A DNA stretch of 64,000 nucleotides from Glandiceps talaboti. Lineage: Eukaryota; Hemichordata; Enteropneusta; Spengelidae. This document shows positions 1-14,400 of the stretch, one piece after another. The notes beneath the pieces are model-generated. The model worked only from the letters and a program-made list of their open reading frames with translations, ran no database searches and was not told where the DNA came from. The translations under genes and the position numbers were made by a program. The stretch is taken from the NCBI RefSeq assembly GCF_964340395.1, contig NC_135567.1:1471609-1535608 (forward strand), read 5' to 3'. The first letter of the stretch is position 1, and every line of letters begins with the position of its first letter.

Positions 1-900
1 TATAACAATGGTAGCCGAAACAAAAACAGTAAATGTAGTACCGTCGTAAAGTAGAAGACGGTACGTTGGTAGTTTCTATGGCCGGGTATATCAAGCCGGT
101 AATTTCCAAGCCTTCCCGTATACGTAATACAGTACGCATACGATGTACGATGTCACGGCAATTTTCGTATTGTATCGATAAATACGAACAAAATCCTAAA
201 ATTTATACATGTTCTTTAGAAATAACTACTCCGGTACGGTTCCATGGTAAAATTTATGTCCTAAATGATCACGTTTGGATGTGAATCGCGATCGTAGTAC
301 CACGAGGTAGCTCCGAAGTGGCAGCCATGTTTGTTACTGTACATTTGCACTGAACGTATTCGGTTATTCTTAGCCCAAATTCGTCACATTAAAAATGTAC
401 GTATTTCCGGCAAATTTGGATGAAAAATCATTCATTTTCCATTCATGAAAATTAAAAGGATATCAAATTTTAGAGAAATAAAGGAAAATGAATTGTTTTC
501 AATTAATTTTTATGAATGACATGCACATTTACAAGGTGAAACCAACAACTCAAAACTAAGTGATAGCTAGCCTAGAGGTGCATACATGTACATCAACAAT
601 GCCATGTGTTGTCACTCCTGTGTGTAAAACATGTTTGCCAACATTACTATAACATCGTTTGTGTAACTGTCAACCTCCTTCCTGAAATTTTTACATTGTG
701 AATTATGTGAAAGGTTTGGAAATTGGTGATTACAATACATTTCAGTACATTTTAGTTTGCTGAATGAATAAAATAGGAGTTTTTGATTTTGGAAACTTTT
801 TTCACTTCCTAATATTATGATCTGGAAATATGCTAATGATATGCAAATAAATATGCAAATTAGGGCGCCCCTGTATTTTTCTAAATTGTGGAGAACCCTG
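1..900 (-). mobile_element. hAT-like non-autonomous DNA transposon, truncated by window edge
   Basis: Reverse complement of 11225-12120 at near identity (a single difference noted where compared, around 630). The internal end is GTGGAGAACCCTG at 888-900, the terminal inverted repeat of the family. The other ~213 bp of the element lie outside the window. No transposase; the 72-codon open frame (66-284) is also identical in the other copy and has no recognisable product. Confidence 0.8.
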
Positions 901-3900
901 TACTCTACAGGGAATTTTATCGCATTCTTTGTGAAACGATATGTCTTCAGATTACATAATATTGCCATATCGTGTCACCGTTTTTGACAGTTTTGAATAA
1001 TAGTATTTGTGTTGCATTTTCATTGCTGGTCCAAGCACGTACAATTATGCCGTCGATCAAGCCTGGGTTTCTGATCATGTTTTAATCATGTTTTTTTTTT
1101 CGATTTGAAGACAGAAGTGACAGGTTTTGAGGCAGACAAAATAGATTAAATTATAACTTTAGATCTACACTGACAGCAGTAGTCTACCCATACCACATTT
1201 GACATGTGCTCTCATCTCATTGCTGAGCGTTTTCGTATCGTTGACGTGTGTATTTTAGCATAGACATAACGCGATGGACCAGTGTCGTCAGAAAGCAACC
1301 GCAACACATTCCTTACATCTCAAAACACGAGAAATTACACTATTAACCCAGACTTAATTCAGAAAAGTCCCAAACCTGAATGTCAATATCGCGTCCGAGG
1401 TGCTAGATGTGGACCCGGATTGTTGACCTTCGCCAAAGTGCATCAAGCATGTAAGAGTTGCATTCATACAATGTAATACACTACAGTGTAGGCCTATTAC
1501 AATTCCGGGAACATGATGTAGGCTACCACGTCATGTCAAAACACACTCCAATACATGCAGATCACAGTCACAGCACGTGAATTTACGAGTATTTAGGTAG
1601 AAAGTGACAGAACAGTGATGTGCAACATGATGAACCAGACATGATATTATACGAGCATTTGCGTTGGTGCATTGCCGCCCGCAATACTTTATAGATGACA
1701 CATCGAAATGTACGTGTATGTACAAGATACACATGGATAATATACTGCATGTAAACTCTATCATCCTAAATATTGCCTTTTAGTGTGACGAACTGTTTCC
1801 ATTTACAACAAAGTCGGCCTCCACAAAGTGAAGAAGCCAAAGCTGGCAAAGGTCAACATAACAAAGGACGTGTCGCATCGCCGTCGTTCAAACATTCTTT
1901 TTCGATGTGCCACTTTGCTTAGAAAGCACTGGAGTGAATTGAATACCGCGGAACACGACTACACAAGAACACATTGTAAAGACATACTAGTAGCAGACAG
2001 GACAGGACACTATAGAAGACAACTTTAATACCAATTCTTGTTTAAAAGTCTGTCTTGATCTTGTGTAGGTGACCTGATCATCATCGCCGTAACCACCCGT
2101 CGAACTTTCACTTGTACCGACCGGTTCAAAGGAATAGGGTTCAATAACACAGTCGAAGATGAAAGCTAGGCTGTGATCCTCTTCACTTGAAAAATCTGAC
2201 GAACATTCGCCGTCCCGTTCGAAAGATACAGTTTCTAGAACTTGTTGTTATGATTGAGCCTCCATAGAAATGCATGTTAGGAAGGTGAAGTTCAAGGTTA
2301 TGTGTTCCTACTATGACAACATAACAGGAATGCTTTCATATGCAAATATAAATACTCGCTCAGCAGAGGGTGTCATGAATGTGGAAGCAGCATAATTTCT
2401 AACGAGATTTTCACTATTGGTGGTCACTTTTTTTCTCCTCAATGCTATAGAAATGTGTTAAGTGGCTATTTTTTATTGATTTGATGAAAAGTGAAAAATA
2501 GAATTGCAGTGGCCCTTTAATACCATTATGAAAGTAAAAAGGTTGTTGGTGCATCTGATAGTTGGTTGAATGCACGAGTGACCTCTGGAGGTGAGGGAGT
2601 CCTTGGGATTTCCCCCTGGCAGATCTGGAGTTATTTGCTTCTATTAAAGGTGATTCAAAATGCTCACATTCACTATCGCTAATTTGGTAGATGACATGTT
2701 TGTGAAACACATTCTGGTTTTAAAACTTTTAAAAAGCATCTGCAAACACCTTAAAATGACCTTTTTTCAGTCAGTTCCCTTCGGATTTACTTCGAGAGTT
2801 TTCGGGTATTTCCGGTCCCACCTAGACCACGGGGATTATGTGACGTCATAAGGGGTTCTGGTTAGCACGTAGCCTATGACGAGCGTAGTCAACAGGTGAA
2901 TAAAAATACATTGCTGGTCGTTGAAATAGACATCAGTAAACAAAAACTAAAGTGTACATGTCTTATTAACCAACATTTACCGATATTTACTCACACTTTC
3001 TGACTAATTATCAGTGTCTGTGGGTATAAATGCTAAAATATTATGTCCCCATATTATGGCAAAATAAATAAAAACGGCTAGACTTCGGCAATGTTGAAAT
3101 TTGAATTTTACATTGAAAAACGGACATAAAAAATCCGATCAGAGAATCGCCCGTATTGTGCATAAGTTTCCCTCCACTGACCTCTACACACAGAGCTAGT
3201 ACAAATACAAGTCATTACTGAGACATAACAAAAGATATAATACCAAAATAATCCATTTTATAGCCAAAGATTACAACCAAGGCGTTAGTATGGGCATTGG
3301 CACGGTGACAGGATTGCGTAAATTTGAACGACATTCAAAAATTCAACTCTAAACTACTGCCAGCAGCTCACACGGCCTTAGCGGGAATTTGATGCTTACA
3401 TACAAGTACAATGTGTTCCCATAGCTAAATACTTGTATTCAACGATGTATTTCGAGTCAAATTCTGTCAAAATATCCAAAGACAGTAACATAATTTATAT
3501 CGTAAACCATATTATGAGAGCTGTCAATTACATCCGCCATGTTTAATTTTGATATTGTGGGTGAAAAACGGTCGAAAAATTATGATCACTCGTCATTTGG
3601 ATCGTAGCTCTAGATACGCTCACTATCCTACATTCAAAATGGCTGTGTAGATAAACAAGGCTAATACGCATGTGTGGAACTAGTTATGGCAGCAAATTTT
3701 GCAGCAATATGTATCAACAGTTTCATGTACCCCATGGCCATTTCCTGATGTGGAGAGCTTGTCTGGGGAGTTTCGAAACTGTGCTATTGTCATCATCTAG
3801 CCATGTGATTGGTTACTTATTAGCACGACACATGAGATGTGGTTAGAAAGGGTTTGCACCGATATCACGGCCATTACAGTGAAGCATCTTCCCTCACGGG

Positions 3901-4047
3901 CAAAGCAATGATCAAATAAACCATGTCAGTGGACAGTCTATACTCAAAACTTCCCTTAGATAAATTCAAATTACCTCGTCACCAATTCATTTTCACTAAA
4001 ATTGAAACTTTTTCTTTTTGAGCTTTGTTAATAGATGGAACACATTA
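901..4047. other. Upstream region of CTDSPL2, mostly unique non-coding
   Basis: AT-rich, no tandem arrays. Holds the minus-strand coding remnant near 2.0-2.3 kb. Around 3530-3660 there are YY1-like words (CCGCCATGTTT, AAAATGGCT), a possible promoter area for CTDSPL2, but no donor or first exon could be identified. Confidence 0.35.
1987..2265 (-). pseudogene. Decayed coding remnant, acidic N-terminus with IEPYSFEP motif
   Basis: Read on the minus strand, MEAQS is followed by an in-frame TAA (2248-2250) and then about 86 open codons: an acidic, serine-rich stretch (CSSDFSSEEDHSL), CVIEPYSFEPVG, then GGYGDDDQ, ending at TAG (1987-1989). An IxPYxFEP motif in an acidic N-terminus recalls the many invertebrate P2X7 intracellular-domain-like proteins, but that is recollection and weak. 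A Cys-rich minus frame at 1531-1764 could be a further piece. The stop after codon 5 suggests decay, or a wrongly placed exon edge. Confidence 0.25.
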
Positions 4048-4705
4048 CATTTACCGTTCACTACATGAATTTACCGTTCACTACATGAATTTACCATTCA
4101 CTACGTGAATTTACCGTTCACTACATGAATTTACCATTCACTACGTGAATTTACCATTCACTACATGAATTTGTCGTTCACTACGTGAATTTACCGTTCA
4201 CTACATGAATTTACCGTTCACTATATGAATTTACCGTTCACTACATGAATTTACCGTTCACTACATGAATTTACCGTTCACTACATGAATTTACCGTTCA
4301 CTACATGAATTTACCATTCACTACATGAATTTACCGTTCACTACATGAATTTACCGTTCACTACATGAATTTACCGTTCACTACATGAATTTACCGTTCA
4401 CTACATGAATTTACCTTTCACTACATGAATTTACCGTTCACTACATGAATTTACCGTTCACTACACGAATTTACCGTTCACTACACGAATTTACCGTTCA
4501 CTACACGAATTTACCGTTCACTACACGAATTTACCGTTCACTACACGAATTTACCGTTCACTACATGAATTTACCGTTCACTACATGAATCTACCGTTCA
4601 CTACATGAATCTACCGTTCACTATATGAATCTACCGTTCACTACATGAATCTACCGTTCACTACATGAATCTACCGTTCACTACATGAATTTACCGTTCA
4701 CTACA
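4048..4705. repeat. 20-bp minisatellite, ~33 copies
   Basis: Unit TTTACCGTTCACTACATGAA, in exact 20-bp register throughout. Local variants are clustered (a run of CACGAA units at ~4460-4560, then ATCTACC units at ~4590-4680), showing block-wise duplication. Confidence 0.97.
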
Positions 4706-4799
4706 GTTCAAGAATTTTGTGATACATGCTGAATTTCCATTACTCTCAAGTTCGTTTGGTGTCTTGAAATTTAAAAATCAAATCTGGAGAGAAACTTAT

Positions 4800-5008
<209 letters not shown>

Positions 5009-5306
5009 CGTACCTTTTAATACAAGCAACCCAAATACTTTGAACGGGCTAGAACGAAGCCGATCAATGTCGGAAAATTGGAAAAATTTGACCCAATCAA
5101 AGCACTGAGTACAGAGCACAATGCTTAACATTGCAACACAGTAACAACATTTACTTATACATGTACCAAATTTCGTTTGAATTGGGTCTTGTTTTGTAGA
5201 AAATGGTGATAAAGACACATAGCCAGTCAATAAATGATAAAGATGTTATAGAGTAAATGATAACATGAATTGTCATTTCAGGAGTAGTTTTACTAACAAT
5301 GATAAA

Positions 5307-5456
5307 ATGAAGTTAAGAAGAAGAACAGTAGAGGCTAAAGACTTGAGGAGGAAAAGTGTTCGAAAACCATCCACTTCTAAGGAGATCCAGTCCCCCACTT
5401 TACCTGCCACCAACCCAGGACGAGGGAGGAAAAGACGTCTGTCAGGCGAGTCTGAG
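5307..5456 (+). CDS. CTDSPL2: CTDSPL2 coding exon 1 (50 codons)
   Basis: Begins [12 protein letters not shown], a basic N-terminus like vertebrate CTDSPL2, and ends GES-E at GAG|GTAAGT. A TTTCAG acceptor ends at 5281, so 5282-5306 is probably the last bit of 5' UTR and an upstream non-coding exon exists; I did not locate it. Ends in phase 0. Confidence 0.88.
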
Positions 5457-8400
5457 GTAAGTTATACACCCATACCACAGGGTAAAGTCATCTATACCAC
5501 AGAGTAAAGTCACCCATACCACAGGGTAAAGTCATCCATACCACAGGGTAAAGTCATCTATACCACAGAGTAAAGTCACCCATACCACAGGGTAAAGTCA
5601 TCCATACCACAGGGTAAAGTCATCCATACCACAGGGTAAAGTCACCCATACCACAGGGTAAAGTCATCCTTACTACAGGGTAAAGTCACCCATACCACAG
5701 GGTAAAGTCATCCATACTACAGGGTAAAGTCACCCATACCACAGGGTAAAGTCATCCTTACTACAGGGTAAAGTCATCCATACCACAGGGTAAAGTCATC
5801 CATACCACAGGGTAAAGTCACCCATACCACAGGGTAAAGTCATCCATACCACAGGGTAAAGTCATCCATACCACAGGGTAAAGTCATCCATACCACAGGT
5901 TAAAGTCATCCATACCACAGGGTAAAGTCATCCATACCACAGGTTAAAGTCATCCATACCACAGGGTAAAGTCACCCATACCACAGGGTAAATTCATCCG
6001 TACTACAGGGTAAAGTCACCCATACCACATGGTAAAGTCACCCACACCACAGCCAACAAACAGGGTAGAATTGTAATACAAGGGCCTGGGCTTCTCATAG
6101 CCCATCCTGGTCTACCAGAGTACTTGTAGAATTGTAATACAAGGGCCTGGGCTTCTCATAGTCCATCCTGGTCTACCATAGTACTTGTAGAATTGTAATA
6201 CAAGGGCCTGGGCTTCTCATAGCCCATCCTGGTCTACCATAGTACTTGTAGAATTGTAATACAAGGGCCTGGGCTTCTCATAGCCCATCCTGGTCTACCA
6301 GAGTACTTGTAGAATTGTAATACAAGGGCCTGGGCTTCTCATAGCCCATCCTGGTCTACCAGAATACTTGTAGAATTGTAGTACAAGGGCCTGGGCTTCT
6401 CATAGCCCATCCTGGTCTACCAGAATACTTGTAGAATTGTAATACAAGGGCCTGGGCTTCTCATAGCCCATCCTGGTCTACCAGAATACTTGTAGAATTG
6501 TAATACAAGGGCCTGGGCTTCTCATAGCCCATCCTGGTCTACCAGAATACTTGTAGAATTGTAATACAAGGACCTGGGCTTCTCATAGCCCATCCTGGTC
6601 TACCAGAGTACTTGTAGAATTGTAATACAAGGGCCTGGGCTTCTCATAGCCCATCCTGGTCTACCAGAGTACTTGTAGAATTGTAATACAAGGGCCTGGG
6701 CTTCTCATAGCCCATCCTGGTCTACCAGAGTACTTGTAGAATTGTAATACAAGGGCCTGGGCTTCTCATAGCCCATCCTGGTCTACCAGAGTACTTGTAG
6801 AATTGTAATACAAGGGCCTGGGCTTCTCATAGCCCATCCTGGTCTACCAGAGTACTTGTAGAATTGTAATACAAGGGCCTGGGCTTCTCATAGCCCATCC
6901 TGGTCTACCAGAATACTTGTAGAATTGTAATACAAGGGCCTGGGCTTCTCATAGCCCATCCTGGTCTACCATAGTACTTGTAGAATTGTAATACAAGGGC
7001 CTGGGCTTCTCATAGCCCATCCTGGTCTACCAGAGTACTTGTAGAATTGTAATACAAGGGCCTGGGCTTCTCATAGCCCATCCTGGTCTACCAGAGTACT
7101 TGTAGAATTGTAATACAAGGGCCTGGGCTTCTTATAGCCCATCCTGGTCTACCAGAGTACTTGTAGAATTGTAATACAAGGGCCTGGGCTTCTCATAGCC
7201 CATCCTGGTCTACCAGAGTACTTGTAGAATTGTAATACAAGGGCCTGGGCTTCTCATAGCCCATCCTGGTCTACCAGAATACTTGTAGAATTGTAATACA
7301 AGGGCCTGGGCTTCTCATAGCCCATCCTGGTCTACCAGAGTACTTGTAGAATTGTAATACAAGGGCCTGGGCTTCTCATAGCCCATCCTGGTCTACCAGA
7401 ATACTTGTAGAATTGTAATACAAGGGCCTGGGCTTCTCATAGCCCATCCTGGTCTACCAGAATACTTGTAGAATTGTAATACAAGGGCCTGGGCTTCTCG
7501 TAGCCCATCCTGGTCTACCAGAGTACTTGTAGAATTGTAATACAAGGGCCTGGGCTTCTCATAGCCCATCCTGGTCTACCAGAATACTTGTAGAATTGTA
7601 ATACAAGGGCCTGGGCTTCTCATAGCCCATCCTGGTCTACCAGAGTACTTGTAGAATTGTAATACAAGGGCCTGGGCTTCTCATAGCCCATCCTGGTCTA
7701 CCAGAATACTTGTAGAATTGTAATACAAGGGCCTGGGCTTCTCATAGCCCATCCTGGTCTACCAGAATACTTGTAGAATTGTAATACAAGGACCTGGGCT
7801 TCTCATAGCCCATCCTGGTCTACCAGAATACTTGTAGAATTGTAATACAAGGGCCTGGGCATCTCATAGCCCATCCTAGTCTACCAGAATACTTGTAGAA
7901 TTGTAATACAAGGGCCTGGGCTTCTCATAGCCCATCCTGGTCTACCATATAGTACTTGTAGAATTGTAATACAAGGGCCTGGGCTTCTCATAGCCCATCC
8001 TGGTCTACCATATAGTACTTGTAGAATTGTAATACAAGGGCCTGGGCTTCTCATAGCCCATCCTGGTCTACCAGAGTACTTGTAGAATTGTAATACAAGG
8101 GCCTGGGCATCTCATAGCCCATCCTGGTCTACCAGAGTACTTGTAGAATTGTAATACAAGGGCCTGGGCTTCTCATAGCCCATCCTGGTCTACCAGAATA
8201 CTTGTAGAATTGTAATACAAGGGCCTGGGCTTCTCATAGCCCATCCTGGTCTACCAGAATACTTGTAGAATTGTAATACAAGGGCCTGGGCCTCTCATAG
8301 CCCATCCTGGTCTACCAGAATACTTGTAGAATTGTAATACAAGGGCCTGGGCTTCTCATAGCCCATCCTGGTCTACCAGAATACTTGTAGAATTGTAATA

Positions 8401-11400
8401 CAAGGGCCAGGGCTTCTCATAGCCCATCCTGGTCTACCAGAGTACTTGTAGAATTGTAATGCAAGGGCCTGGGCTTCTCATAGCCCATCCTGGTCTACCA
8501 GAGTACTTGTAGAATTGTAATACAAGGGCCTGGGCTTCTCATAGCCCATCCTGGTCTACCAGAATACTTGTAGAATTGTAATACAAGGGCCTGGGCTTCT
8601 TATAGCCCATCCTGGTCTACCAGGGTACTTGTAGTTTAGTAGTAAAAAAATTCCATTAAACTCAATAGGCCATTCACTATTTCTACAAATACAGACTGCT
8701 TTCAAAATTCTTCCTACTGAGATGATGGCACAGATAGTTCAGTCCTCCTGTTTCTGACTCCAGCCAAGAACTTCAGAGCCTTGGAGAAATCAAAATCCTT
8801 AATTTAAGTTTGTTTAAACTTTGTACATATTTACATGCAGGTATTGTGTCTGTCCTAAATCTTGTGAAATGTGATACTTAACAACAAAGTCATGATAGTT
8901 AGAGATGTCATTACCTGCCATATTGGAAAATGTAGTTTTTCAGTCGCTTGACATTTCATGATGTATAACTACAAACTAGTGTTTTCATAGTAAAATTGAA
9001 CTCAGAACTGATAATAGGAAATATATCACCACTTTATCCAAAGGAATATTAGATTGTTGCACTATTGTGACAGTTCTTGGGGTACAAATGGACGTGAATT
9101 ATCCAATGTCAATGATGTTGAATATATAGTGAATTATCCAATGTCAATGATGTTGAATATATAGTGAATTATCCAATGTCAATGATGTTGAATATATAGT
9201 GAATTATCCAATGTCAATGATGTTGAATATGTATGTTAATCTTGCCAGTACGCAATCCTGGCTCATAGCAGTGAACTAAGTTTATTATTTTGAGTCACAC
9301 CTTGTGTTATAGAGTAAATTCAACTAATGAGTCGTTGGACAACAGTGTATGTAATTAAAATTTCACTTTCATTGTTTCAAAAGTAACACTGGTTGACACA
9401 TATGTAAGCAACCCCTTGTAAACAATTGGCATTGGACTGTCTCTGAACAAACACAGTCTGAACACATCAAACTTCTGAGTGGCTGGTATGTGAATTTAAA
9501 GAGGCGGCAACAATATTAATGGTGCAGTAGCAGAATTTAATGGGGCGGGCCACCCCTTTACAAGGGGCTGTCAAGAACACTGGTTGTTTTAGCCTGTCAA
9601 GTTTGCGTTTGCACACAGGTATGATACAAACATGCAGTAACAAGTCAGGCGGTGATTACACCTCATGGGTGTACAACCGGCAATGTACAGATTACAAGCC
9701 AACCACTCTAACCATTCAACCATCACGACTTCACAACCAGCAATGTACAGATTACAAGCCAACCACTCTAACCATTCAACCATCATGACTCCACAACCAG
9801 CAATGTACAGATTACAAGCCAGTCACTCTAACCATTCAACCATCATAACAATTTAAAGTATAACAATTTATATATTATGATATTTATTTCAGGACCTACA
9901 AGATGAAGGGACAGCATCTTCGTCGTCATCTAGATTGTTTACATCAATTAAAAAACTCATATGGTCAACTCCAAAAACAGTAAGTGTAAACACAACTAAT
10001 TACTATTATAACTATACAGGATTTATAGTATACATAGATACAACTAATTACTATTATAACTGTACAGGATTTATAGTATACATAGATATAACTAATTACT
10101 ATTATAACTGTACAGGATTTATAGTATACATAGATATAACTAATTACTATTATAACTATACAGGATTTATAGTATACATAGATATAACTAATTACTATTA
10201 TAACTATACAGGATTTATAGTATATATAGATACAACTAATTACTATTACAACTATACAGGATTTATAGTATACATAGATACAACTAATTACTATTATAAA
10301 TATACAGGATTTATAGTATACATAGATATAACTAATTACTATTATAAATATACAGGATTTATAGTGTACATAGATATAACTAATTACTATTATAACTATA
10401 CAGGATTTATAGTATATATAGATATAACTAATTACTATTATAACTATACAGGATTTATAGTATATATAGATATAACTAATTACTATTATAACTTTACAGG
10501 ATTTATAGTATACATAGATATAACTAATTACTATTATAACTATACAGGATTTATAGTATATATAGATACAACTAATTACTATTACAACTATACAGGATTT
10601 ATAGTATACATAGATACAACTAATTACTATTATAACTATACAGGATTTATAGTATACATAGATATAACTAATTACTATTATAACTATACAGGATTTATAG
10701 TATACATAGATATAACTAATTACTATTATAACTATACAGGATTTATAGTATACATAGATATAACTAATTACTATTATAACTATACAGGATTTATAGTATA
10801 CATAGATATAACTAATTACTATTATAACTATACAGGATTTATAGTATACATAGATATAACTAATTACTATTATAACTATACAGGATTTATAGTATGCATA
10901 GATATAACTAATTACTATTATAACTATACAGGATTTATAGTATACATAGATATAACTAATTACTATTACAACTATACAGGATTTATAGTATACATAGATA
11001 TAACTAATTACTATTATAACTATACAGGATTTATAGTATACATAGATATAACTAATTACTATTATAACTATACAGGATTTATAGTATACATAGATATAAC
11101 TAATTACTATTATAACTATACAGGATTTATAGCATACATAGATATAACTAATTACTATTATAACTATACAGGATTTATAGTATACATAGATATAACTAAT
11201 TACTATTATAACTATAGAGGATTTCAGGGTTCTCCACAATTTAGAAAAATACAGGGGCGCCCTAATTTGCATATTTATTTGCATATCATTAGCATATTTC
11301 CAGATCATAATATTAGGAAGTGAAAAAAGTTTCCAAAATCAAAAACTCCTATTTTATTCATTCAGCAAACTAAAATGTACTGAAATGTATTGTAATCACC

Positions 11401-14400
11401 AATTTCCAAACCTTTCACATAATTCACAATGTAAAAATTTCAGGAAGGAGGTTGACAGTTACACAAACGATGTTATAGTAATGTTGGCAAGCATGTTTTA
11501 CACACAGGAGTGACAACACATGGCATTGTTGATGTACATGTATGCACCTCTAGGCTAGCTATCACTTAGTTTTGAGTTGTTGGTTTCACCTTGTAAATGT
11601 GCATGTCATTCATAAAAATTAATTGAAAACAATTCATTTTCCTTTATTTCTCTAAAATTTGATATCCTTTTAATTTTCATGAATGGAAAATGATTTTTCA
11701 TCCAAATTTGCCGGAAATACGTACATTTTTAATGTGACGAATTTGGGCTAAGAATAACCGAATACGTTCAGTGCAAATGTACAGTAACAAACATGGCTGC
11801 CACTTCGGAGCTACCTCGTGGTACTACGATCGCGATTCACATCCAAACGTGATCATTTAGGACATAAATTTTACCATGGAACCGTACCGGAGTAGTTATT
11901 TCTAAAGAACATGTATAAATTTTAGGATTTTGTTCGTATTTATCGATACAATACGAAAATTGCCGTGACATCGTACATCGTATGCGTACTGTATTACGTA
12001 TACGGGAAGGCTTGGAAATTACCGGCTTGATATACCCGGCCATAGAAACTACCAACGTACCGTCTTCTACTTTACGACGGTACTACATTTACTGTTTTTG
12101 TTTCGGCTACCATTGTTATAATCAAGGCGATAAATAAGTTCATAAATGATGATAGACGCAGTGTCGCTGTTTACTTCCTTCATTAACGGCATTGAATAGA
12201 ATCTCTTGAAGACGTTCACACCAAAACAAAGGGGCGCTGAACGCAAACAGAGGGGCGGTTCTGTAAACAGAGGGGCGGTCCATGAAAACAGAGGGGCGGT
12301 GCGCCCCTCAAAAACCCCTCGTGGAGAACACTGGATTTATAGTATACATAGATATAACTAATTACTATTATAACTATACAGGATTTATAGTGTACATAGA
12401 TATAACTAATTACTATTATAACTATACAGGATTTATAGTATACATAGATATAACTAATTACTATTATAACTATACAGGATTTATAGTATACATAGATACA
12501 ACTAATTACTATTATAACTATAGAGGATTTATAGTATACATAGATATAACTAATTACTATTATAACTATACAGGATTTATAGTATACATAGATATAACTA
12601 ATTACTATTATAACTATAGAGGATTTATAGTATACATAGATATAACTAATTACTATTATAACTATACAGGATGTATAGTATACATAGATATAACTAATTA
12701 CTATTATAACTATACAGGATTTATAGTATGCATAGATATAACTAATTACTATTATAACTATACAGGATTTATAGTATACATAGATATAACTAATTACTAT
12801 TATAACTATACAGGATTTATAGTATACATAGATACAACTAATTACTATTATAACTATAGAGGATTTATAGTATACATAGATATAACTAATTACTATTATA
12901 ACTATACAGGATTTATAGTGTACATAGATATAACTAATTACTATTATAACTATACAGGATTTATAGTATACATAGATATAACTAATTACTATTATAACTA
13001 TACAGGATTTATAGTATGCATAGATATAACTAATTACTATTATAACTATACAGGATTTATAGTATACATAGATATAACTAATTACTATTATAACTATACA
13101 GGATTTATAGTATACATAGATATAACTAATTACTATTATAACTATACAGGATTTATAGTATACATAGATACAACTAATTACTATTATAACTATAGAGGAT
13201 TTATAGTATACATAGATATAACTAATTACTATTATAACTATACAGGATTTATAGTGTACATAGATATAACTAATTACTATTATAACTATACAGGATTTAT
13301 AGTATACATAGATATAACTAATTACTATTATAACTATACAGGATTTATAGTATACATAGATATAACTAATTACTATTATAACTATACAGGATTTATAGTA
13401 TACATAGATACAACTAATTACTATTATAACTATAGAGGATTTATAGTATACATAGATATAACTAATTACTATTATAACTATACAGGATTTATAGTGTACA
13501 TAGATATAACTAATTACTATTATAACTATACAGGATTTATAGTATACATAGATATAACTAATTACTATTATAACTATACAGGATTTATAGTATACATAGA
13601 TATAACTAATTACTATTATAACTATACAGGATTTATAGTGTACATAGATATAACTAATTACTATTATAACTATACAGGATTTATAGTATACATAGATATA
13701 ACTAATTACTATTATAAATATACAGGATTTATAGTATACATAGATATAACTAATTACTATTATAAATATACAGGATTTATAGTATACATAGATATAACTA
13801 ATTACTATTATAACTATACAGGATTTATAGTATACATAGATACAACTAATTACTATTATAACTATACAGGATTTATAGTATACATAGATATAACTAATTA
13901 CTATTATAACTATACAGGATTTATAGTATACATAGATATAACTAATTACTATTATAACTATACAGGATTTATAGTATACATAGATATAACTAATTACTAT
14001 TATAACTATACAGGATTTATAGTATACATAGATATAACTAATTACTATTATAACTATACAGGATTTATAGTGTACATAGATATAACTAATTACTATTATA
14101 ACTATACAGGATTTATAGTGTACATAGATATAACTAATTACTATTATAACTATACAGGATTTATAGTATACATAGATATAACTAATTACTATTATAACTA
14201 TACAGGATTTATAGTGTACATAGATATAACTAATTACTATTATAACTATACAGGATTTATAGTATACATAGATATAACTAATTACTATTATAACTATACA
14301 GGATTTATAGTATACATAGATATAACTAATTACTATTATAACTATACAGGATTTATAGTATATATAGATATAACTAATTACTTTTGTGTGTTTACTGTAC

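Noticed and set aside
66-284. 72-codon ORF conserved in two places (also 11837-12055)
   Set aside because: Identical only because both lie in copies of the same transposon; no recognisable transposase or domain.
5265-5306. Upstream ATG at 5265 as the CTDSPL2 start
   Set aside because: It precedes a TTTCAG acceptor (ends 5281) and the extra residues have no counterpart in the family; ATG 5307 matches the vertebrate N-terminus.
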